This document shows positions 19,560-26,942 of a stretch of DNA of 26,942 nucleotides, one piece after another. The notes under the pieces were generated by a model. It was not told the origin of the DNA. It saw only the letters and a list, made by a program, of their open reading frames with translations, and did not search any database. The DNA comes from Phoronis ovalis (lineage: Eukaryota > Phoronida > Phoronidae). The position numbers were made by a program, and so were the translations under genes. Position 1 is the first letter of the stretch. Each line of letters begins with the position of its first letter. The DNA lies in assembly GCA_028565635.1 (NCBI GenBank), contig JAOXYB010046834.1:1-26942 (forward strand), given 5' to 3'.

Positions 19560-20430
19560 AGTTTAAACACATATTCCCCGAACACACGCAAACACACTTT
19601 CATTCCTGTAACACACCAAATTTCAAGTAACTAGCACAGGTAGATTTTTTATTCAGTAACACTAATCACAAGATGTTGTATAGCCTAGCCTGTTGCAAAC
19701 TAATAGTATTGCATGGCCCGGAGACTACGCATCTAACAGAATTGACAAACTAGGCAAATTTGACTTCAGCAACTAGATTTCTTTACATCTCTGTAACCAC
19801 AACTTTTAAGCTGCAAAGATAAGTAAATTAAACTTCCAAATTTCCAGATTTTAATAATAAATTCAAACATCCCCATTTCTAAATTGTTATAAATTCTAAA
19901 AGTTGTACATCCCTACTTTGTACTTCTGTAATAGCTGATATTTAACAAAATCCAAGGATTATGACATTATACATATTTTTATTATCCTTTCGTATGTCTA
20001 TGAAGAATATACAGATTTTCTTAAAATCTATCATTTTTTTCAGCAAAAACTCTGTGCAATGCCACAATTATACTAACAGCTTGGTTAACAATCTGAATTC
20101 TTTCAGTTTCTCAACTTCAGACAGCCTAAATTATCAGATTTTTGTACTTAATGCTCTGAATTCAAACTTATTCACTTTTAGTTTTTTTTTATAAGTTCTC
20201 AAAATTCATACATCCCTACAAATTGCAGTTTTTGACTGTACATAGTAATTTGAATATTTTTACAATAATCCATTTTAATAAGAATTTTCCACTGTCACAG
20301 TTGAAAAGGTCTCAAGATAAACAAAAGTGTGCACACATATCAACCTATGTTTCGGCAATTAAAATGAAGAAGTAGAAACACTTTACACAATCATACGGCT
20401 ATACAAACTGAATTTGATTGTATAACCTGT
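19560..20430. other. AT-rich spacer, no gene seen
   Basis: The 77-codon plus ORF at 19961-20194 is Ser/Phe/Asn-rich with no motif and looks like chance. Confidence 0.4.
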
Positions 20431-20484
20431 AACCATTTTGGGAAAAATTTAAGTTTAAAAAAAAAATTAAAAACCCTTCCAATT

Positions 20485-20713
20485 CATAACTTTTAAACAA
20501 AGAAAACTTCAAAAATCTCAAACAGTTTTGTAGGTATACAAGATTATGCAAAGTTTCAATTTAATAGGTGGGAAGGGTTTTTGACTTACCATATAACTTT
20601 TAAACACATTTCTTTCCTAAAATGGCCACTTACTAAGACTGTATTTTGAACTTTTCGACTTCTAGATTTAAAGCATAACTGCTCAAAATATAAATATGAT
20701 TGTGAAAATTAGC
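20485..20713 (-). repeat. Copy 2 of the dispersed repeat (inverted), with an internal foldback
   Basis: The reverse complement matches 18754-18999 through the listed words, including taagtggccatttt. Overlapping its lower-coordinate end, aaaacccttcc (20470-20480) and ggaagggtttt (20571-20581) form a perfect 11-bp inverted repeat. ataacttttaaaca is directly repeated at 20486-20499 and 20593-20606. Confidence 0.65.
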
Positions 20714-22260
20714 AGAAAAGTTATAGTAAAAAATAACAGTGCGACAATAGTGTATTGGGAGTCCTAGAAGCTGTTTTATTTGATGAATTTATTTTTCTAA
20801 CTTGTAAACTCAGACTATTTTTACTATGGACAAGATAACAGGCGTATAAACACAACACTATGAAATTCCGACTTCTCTTAAACTTGTAGATGGTGAAAAC
20901 ATGGACATTTTTTATAGTAATCTCGGACAGAACAGAATGAAAGACTTGTGGAAACAATATTATAATAATTATGTTTCTACATTTAGTATTTCTTAAGAAA
21001 TTAAAAAAATTTGGGTACAGATATACCCATAAAAATATTTATGGCTTTAATAGACTTTTGCATGAACTTGATATAGCCACCATCCTTATGGCTGGTGGTC
21101 TAAAGCGATTTCTGTTTTGATACTATTAGTTTTAATTCCGTTAACGATGGTCCGAATCCTTATTAAGGTATAAATGTAATTCATAGTTTTGGTTTTAAAG
21201 CAGCAAGTCTATCTAGAACATACGGTATCATGTGTTGTATAAGGGATTGTTTGTTACGCTGTTTTTGTAATACGGTTTATTTTATTTAATAAATTAGAGG
21301 TACCTAGTCCTATGCACATTAACTGATAAACTGTTTAATGAGACAAAGTTATAAATTTCGACGGGAATTTTCAGGATTCAAGAATGACATATCATATAAC
21401 CGCATTTTAGAAAATGAACAATTAAAAAAAAAATTGCAATATGTGACAACAAGTATTCGGATTTTCATAAATGACATTTTGAAGCAGTAAAATTGCAAAC
21501 CTTTTCAATGTAGCAAAAAAAAAGCACATGTTGTGAAACATCAATTATACGAAACTCACCAACAAATTAAATATTTTAAAACATTTTTACCTAACCATTA
21601 AGTTTGAAACTATGAAAAATTAGTAAGAAAATAATTATTTAATACAGATATTCTTCTCTGAAAACTGTCAAACCAGTTCAAATACATTTAAAAAATTGAT
21701 TTTGCTTTCTTGCATGCAAATTTTTATATACGTTCAATAATACAGAAGTGATAGATTATGTTGATTTTTTTCTCAAAAAATAAAAAGCTTAAAACAATCT
21801 TGCATGAAGATTTTCTATCTGGATATTTGACATTAAACTGAACAAAATCTAATACATTATTTGGACCTTTCACTGAAAACTGAACCATATTAGTGGTGCA
21901 TGTTCGGAAATGCAGAAATTTGCAGACAGTATGACCTAGTAAACTATTATTCACCATTATGCCATGTAAAAAAAATTCTCACAAAATGTCAGCCTTATCT
22001 GAATGGCAAACAAGAATACAAAGTTTACAAGATCTTAAATTTGTTTTGGATAGAACAATCAAATGTATTGTCATAATAATAGTCTGAAATATGCTTATAT
22101 ATAGCATCTAAAATTTGACAAAAAAAGTACTGAACACTTATCATATGGAAAGGAAGTCAGTATGCGTCATCTATTAAAAATCCCAACATCATGCAAGTTA
22201 ATAAATTCTACTATTTTTAATAAAATTATTTACCACAAGTCCAAAGCAAAATCTTTAAAA
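20714..22260. other. AT-rich, no gene or clear repeat identified
   Basis: The minus ORFs at 20721-20957 and 21724-21957 have no motif or splice context. Poly-A and poly-T runs are frequent. Confidence 0.4.
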
Positions 22261-22499
22261 ATCTTTTCAAAACTGCTAAAAAATTCATGCCTTAATAAAA
22301 AAAACCTTCAAATATCACCTAAATATTTAAATATTTTAAATAAATTTATTTATAAAAACATTGCTTAAATTAATTTAAGAATCTTTTTTTCAAACTGCTA
22401 AAAAATTCATGCCTTTATTAAAAAAACACTTTAAATATCATCTAAATTTCTAAATATTTTAAATAGAGATTTATTTATAAAAAAAAAAGTTGAAATTAA
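22261..22499 (+). repeat. Two-copy tandem duplication, unit about 120 bp
   Basis: Copies 22261-22380 and 22381-22499 share atctttt..caaa.ctgctaaaaaattcatgcctt, then aatatca.ctaaat, aaatattttaaata and atttatttataaaaa, in the same order. They differ by point changes and short A-tract indels. The ORF at 22162-22368 overlaps copy 1 and is not a gene. Confidence 0.75.
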
Positions 22500-22749
22500 A
22501 ATTTACTGAAAACTTTTTACAAACACTTCACAAATTATTTTTCCAAATAGGACTTAAAATTTATTGGAATTTATAACCTTGGTTATAATTAATGCTCAGG
22601 GTTTAAAAAAAATGCCACAATTCTTGCAATTCATGGATGACAATCAAAATAATCAAAAACTTTATTCTATACTTCAGTTTTTAAAAAAATTAATGTCAAC
22701 CTAAAATCTTAAATATTTAATGTATTGAATTCAAAAAATTTAAATGCAT

Positions 22750-23275
22750 AGTTAATTTAAAAATAAATGACTTTACCTAAAAATATAGTTATTTAAGGTA
22801 CTCAATTAAATATGTTAATTTAAAAAGTAAATGACTTCACGTCAATAAATATTACTGTTAGAAATAAACTATTTTTAGATTACAATTTAAAAAATAATAA
22901 TCAGCAAGTTTAATGTCTATACTGCGATCAAAGCATTTACTTTTTTAATGACGGTCATATTTTAATGAGGATCAACTATTCAAATTTGCCTTTGTTTAGT
23001 TCATTACCACAATTAATTTAAAAATAAATTTCCACCTAAAAACTTACGTATTAAGGTCACGAATTAAAATAATATGTTAATTTAAAAACTAAATGATTTC
23101 GCGTTAATGAATATTACATCTATAAATAAACTTTTAGAATTTATTATTTTTTTAAAAATAAAATTTAAACAATAATATTCAGCAATGTTAAAGTCTATAC
23201 TAAGATTAAGCATTTACTTTTTTAGTGACGGTCCGATTTTAATGAGGAGCTGATTCAGCTTTGTCTTCATTTAGT
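22750..23275 (+). repeat. Two-copy tandem duplication, unit about 261 bp
   Basis: Copy 1 (22750-23010) and copy 2 (23011-23275) both run in the same order. They start with gttaatttaaaaa-type sequence, then cacctaaaaa-like sequence and atatgttaatttaaaaa. Later come gtctatact, catttactttttta, tgacggtc and attttaatgagga, and the unit ends tttagtt. Within each unit a ttaatttaaaaa..aaatga.tt word is repeated about 64 bp apart, so the unit has internal sub-repeats. Confidence 0.75.
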
Positions 23276-25233
23276 TTTTTCCTCAAAAATTATCACAATG
23301 TAAAATAGAAACCACAATTTCTTAATGTTTCAAAACAGAATAAGAACACTGCAATAAATTTAGAAACCACAAATGGATGCAAAGATATGTGTATAAAAGT
23401 ACATATAAAAGTACACATACATTTTTTTAAAAAGTTGAACGAACCTTACTAGAAAACAGACAAACATGACTTGGGTATAATATTGTAAAATGTAATTTCA
23501 AATTAAAAACTGCCTTAACTACTAATTTAAATATTAAGATTTCCAAACAGTTAGTTTTAACATCAATACTTTTAATTGTTTATTTTTCTTCTTTACCAAT
23601 CATTTTAAAATATGTAAATAAAATTGAAGAAGTACTACATAGAATTTACTAGAAGTTTCAGGTGAAATTTCAATTTTTTATCAATTAAATATCCGAAATT
23701 GCACCAAAAATATAAAAAAAGGAAAGCTACAAAATAAACAAAAAAAGTTTATTTATCAAAATTAAGCAATTTTGTTCGAACAGTTTTGGACAATCTCATC
23801 GGAGAAAGTGAATTAATAATGTAAAATCTAACATTTGCAAAATTTCATATTCATCATAAAAGTTACCAAGAAAAATTTAAATAGCCAGAAACAAGAAAAG
23901 AATTGTACAAAACCAGTAGTGTTAATTATAGAAGCTATCTAAAATTCCTCAGCTGATTCTGCTATCAATAATTATAACTTCACTCCAGTTTGCTTTGATT
24001 CTCTACACACCTGGTAACGTTTCCAGACATTACCAATTGATAATTCAACGATGATGAGAGACAAGAACTATTTAGAAAACGATGGTATCTGGTAGTAAGA
24101 CTGATAACAATTTCTTCCATAGCATAAACTGTTGTCTGCAGTTTCAATTATATTCTTGAGACTCATTTCATGTCTTTTTTATGTTCCTTCTACTACTAGT
24201 GTCTGATCTTGGTATATCCATAAAATTCATCTTTAGTAAATTAGTTAAATACTAAAATGAAAGGGGATTTGCGGTATTTTGGATCTTGGAATTGGTTAAT
24301 TAATACTAGTTAAAAAAAGATTATAACTGACCAGAAGTGTTGCTTTATGTTTTTCTTTATTTAAGACATGACTGCAGACTGGCAATATTGATCTAATAAT
24401 TTCATCTTTAATTTAAAAAATGTACAAATTGCTGAAAATCTGGTATAACGAATACTTGCTATTTTCCAAATTTTAACAGATAAGGACTAATACAAATGAC
24501 TGCAATTAATAATTATCACTTATGCTATTGACTGTTATTTTTATTATTGCTTTAACCTTTCGATTTATTATGTATAGTTTATTTATTCATTAAATTCTTA
24601 TTCATTAATTTATTTACTCAAACTACAAAAAAGGTTCTTCTACAGAAATATTATAAATTTTATATGATTACAAATTCTATATATTTTAAATTTTGAACTT
24701 CACAACTAAGTTTTATTACTTCACACTGTTTACTCACAAAATAAAATTCCAAGTAAAATTCAACAATAAAAAATGTGAAGCGGCAAAGTTTCTTACCTCA
24801 ATTCTTTGTGTTATGTAAAAGTGTTATTCGGGTTTCCTAACACAAACCAATCGGAGAAGTAGTCCTTTAATTACCATCTTTTTACAATCCTGGGCCTTGA
24901 TGGGTTACTCATTTCTGCTGAATACTTCAATCTGAAAATTAAAAAAAAAATGACATTAATGTATTATACGATTGCTCTGCAATATTACACATTATCTCAC
25001 TTTTCCTACTAATAAAAATTCTGATTTAAATCCCAGACTTATGAACAAAGCATAATCATATTGTAAATCAGACATGTGTCTGGAATAGATTTTTTACTGG
25101 CATGAAAAAATACGCCCTAAAAACATTGCCCTACAAATAATTATCAGGCAACAATACAAAGGCAGAAGTAAAAGGTTACCATAGAGAATGCATTGTGAGA
25201 CCAGATCAGTTAACTAAACTTATATAAAATTAA
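23276..25233. other. AT-rich; two weak minus-strand exon-like blocks only
   Basis: On the minus strand a good acceptor (tttttaattttcag) at 24935 precedes a block ending at a strong donor (GAG|GTAAGA) near 24797. All its frames hit stops, and it contains only a 13-codon ORF, MSNPSRPRIVKRW, so it would be a noncoding or UTR exon. Another minus frame (TTVYAMEEIVISL..., about 24139-23984) follows aaactgcag. A direct repeat, ataaaagtaca, occurs near 23392 and 23406. Confidence 0.25.
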
Positions 25234-25346
25234 TTATGCTACTGCAAGGCCTTCACATATGACAGCTTCTTTGCCCCTAGCAGTTACTAGCTGACACACT
25301 GACCTCAGTTTATCTCTAGTGTCAGCAATAACCTTTAACATCTGGC
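25234..25346 (-). CDS. Candidate minus-strand exon with a very protein-like 35-codon frame
   Basis: On the minus strand a long pyrimidine tract (attgctgttcttttttt) leads to tandem acceptors gaaaaag|GCCAG|ATG. The frame from ATG 25341 starts MLKVIADTRDKLRSVCQLV, continues TARGKEAVICEGLAVA and stops at TAA 25236-25234. Its Asp, Arg, Lys, Glu, Val and Ala content contrasts with the AT-rich flanks. The first acceptor matches a phase-1 donor and the second a phase-0 donor. The exon ending at 26323 can supply either, depending on its frame. A weak internal donor (GCA|GTAGCA) might extend the gene. The family is not recognised. Confidence 0.35.
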
Positions 25347-25628
25347 CTTTTTCAAAAAAAGAACAGCAATAAAATGTAATGTTGCATGGTAGCTATGAAC
25401 ACAGAGTTATTAAGCAGTTCTCTCACACAAAGGTAAGAAAACTAAACAAGGAAAACAGTTCTACCAACTTGCTAGTTTTTATATCCCAATGCTCTCTATG
25501 CAATTTCGTGCCTGACAGTAAGGACACCTGGTGACAATGAATATCATACACTCAAAGTCCTCTGAACATTGTCTGAAGAACTATATTATCATGTGAACAT
25601 CTTCCAAAGAAAGAAACTAGTTTCGTGC

Positions 25629-25650
25629 GACTCATTTATGATGAGTCATC
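25629..25650. promoter_or_regulatory. AP-1-type palindrome within a 7-bp-arm hairpin
   Basis: GACTCAT (25629-25635) and ATGAGTC (25641-25647) are perfect inverted repeats 5 nt apart. The right arm also forms GATGAGTCATC, which contains the TGAGTCA bZIP site. It lies in a slightly CpG-richer stretch between the two candidate minus-strand exons. Confidence 0.35.
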
Positions 25651-26322
25651 TCACCGTACTATGATGCAAACTGTTGTAAAGCACTAATAAATAAATATTC
25701 GCTGATATAAAAAATAACGAAGCGTACAACAGAACAAACAAGTTTACTGCTGTACATTTTACATATTTCCGTTGTTGCCACCCATAATAAACCGTAAAAT
25801 GAGGAACTACAATTAAAATCAAAGAAAGAGAATGATTTGAACTGTGCGCACTTCAATTCGTATCAGACAGGGACAAAATTTAACAAAGGACACAGTTTTA
25901 GTTTTTTTAAATTGTAATTCAATTTTATTTAAAGATGATATTGCAAAAAAAGTATTGATTTACTATTATTTCTTGAATAATGAAGTTTCCTAGTGTATGG
26001 TTGTACCACCAGGGTTGGAACTTATCAGTCAAATACCATATTACTAGTAATAAGAACAAATCCACTGTGGTATATATCTTCTCTTCAGTTGATGCTACAA
26101 AATCAGCCTAGACACAGGTGCCAATCAGCATTTACAAGCTACATGTAATAGAATAGAAAGAGAGGGGTGCACATTAAACGCAAATAAGTACTAATCGTGC
26201 ATTTGTTATCAAGAAACCAATAGCTAGGAACTGTCTGCAGTAGAAATACAAAATAATTAGAAAGACATTAAACAGTAATGTATTAGAAAATATATCACCT
26301 CCCCAGGCATTTTATTACTCAC

Positions 26323-26530
26323 ATTTTCTATTTGATATAACCATCCAGGGTCTGCGACGACCTTGACTTTGTAGACAGCGCCAGCAATATGGTAAAAGTG
26401 ACAGTGTATTCCACAGAAAAATACTATTAGTTTTTATATTTAAATATACTGCACATGCATCATACATGAAGCGTTTGGATACGAAGCGGCTCCAGACACG
26501 TTTCACTTTCATAAAAAAGTACACACACTG
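26323..26530 (-). promoter_or_regulatory. Possible promoter/first exon of a minus-strand gene
   Basis: A CpG-richer block includes aagcggctcc, cgacgacc and cagcgccagc. It ends on the minus strand at donor AAT|GTGAGT (26322-26317). Near the donor one frame reads AGAVYKVKVVADPGWLYQIEN-like sequence in phase 0 with no ATG. Another starts ATGGTTATATC (MVISNRK) and leaves in phase 1. A 72-codon minus ORF (26533-26315) also spans the block. Phase arguments allow joins to 25346-25234, but which frame is used, if any, is unresolved. Confidence 0.3.
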
Positions 26531-26760
26531 CACGCTAGATAGTCTAGCCGATTGAAGATTGCATTACCTTACCCAAATAGTCATCACAGACTGACACAAG
26601 GTAACAAAATAAAAGTAAATATCTTATTTTACTTCTGATGTTATTATTAATACATTTTACTATTAATTATGGTTATCAGTGCTATTTTTCCAACAGAGTT
26701 CTGCTAAAATGCAGACTATCAAAGGATAATGATTTTAGTTGGTGATTAACAATAATATAA

Positions 26761-26942
26761 TACCCGGGGGGGTACTCAAGGTATTTTTTGGTGGGGGTGT
26801 GCAGCCCAGTTGAAAATTTTGGATTTGGATTATATACTTCTTATTGTATTTTTTTGGATTGCTACCGTCAAGAAATTCAAAAATTTGGATTGCTACCCGC
26901 TGCTTACAGCAAATAATTTGGATTAATTTTAGGTTTGTATCC
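26761..26942 (+). mobile_element. End of a dispersed repeat with CCGGGGGGGTACTC terminus, cut by the window edge
   Basis: Sequence changes abruptly from AT-rich to taCCCGGGGGGGTACTCAAGG. A G-rich segment (ggtgggggtgtgcagccc) follows, then repeated ttTGGATT words at about 26819, 26852, 26883 and 26918, two of them extended as ttggattgctacc. From memory, this kind of G-run terminus followed by a degenerate internal repeat is a widespread element in marine invertebrate genomes. I cannot name it, and the other end is outside the window. Confidence 0.55.

Noticed and set aside
22162-22368. Lys/Asn/Ile-rich ORF, considered as a mitochondrial insertion
   Set aside because: It overlaps one unit of a tandem repeat and shows no mitochondrial gene motif.
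1-26942. CRISPR array, rRNA genes, origin or operon structure
   Set aside because: No regularly spaced conserved repeats with unique spacers, no rRNA-like conserved blocks and no prokaryotic gene arrangement; the window is eukaryotic.

Overview
This is a eukaryotic, almost certainly invertebrate-metazoan, genomic window. It is roughly two-thirds A+T by eye and CpG-poor except for a few short patches. The only splice-like coding blocks are short (tens to about 190 nt), separated by kilobases of AT-rich DNA, and the window carries MITE-like inverted-repeat elements and an exactly 100-N scaffold gap at 10685-10784. The last 180 bases begin with a CCGGGGGGGTACTC end and have internal TTTGGATT repeats. 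I associate that pattern with a dispersed repeat of marine invertebrates, from memory only, so the phylum is not established. No prokaryotic features (operons, RBS, CRISPR) are present, and most long ORFs are chance frames in AT-rich DNA.

Layout. (1) 160-5880: the 3' part of a plus-strand gene of unrecognised family. Exons at 160-219 and 904-1092 are both phase 0 with good splice sites. Two alternative in-phase terminal exons follow, at 3140 and 5766/5770, each with an AATAAA downstream. The intervening DNA carries a foldback element (2141-2613) and a MITE with 14-bp termini and 5-bp flanking repeats (4376-4871). (2) 8040-8540: a GC/CpG-richer patch with a YY1-type ATG, a CTCF-core-like motif, a GTGAGT donor, a minus-strand exon-like block, and a 21-22 bp minisatellite beside it. 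(3) 9000-11470: a probable minus-strand 5' end. ATGGCG at 11202 is followed by a donor and preceded (on that strand) by two NRF1-like GCATGCG sites; several weak candidate exons lie downstream. (4) 13296-14524: a probable plus-strand first coding exon (21 codons, donor) and a phase-compatible second exon. (5) 16700-17360: a possible element with inverted ends. (6) 17970-18330: a GC-rich island with two exon-like open frames. (7) 18750-23280: repeats only, comprising an inverted pair of one family, an LTR-like block and two AT-rich tandem duplications. (8) 25234-26530: a possible minus-strand gene start with one very protein-like short frame.

No protein here could be tied to a named family, so no gene symbols are given. 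The clearest biology is the alternative C-terminus arrangement at 904-5880 and the recurring housekeeping-type starts, in which the ATG sits inside a YY1-like motif and is followed closely by a splice donor. The rest is mainly repeat biology.
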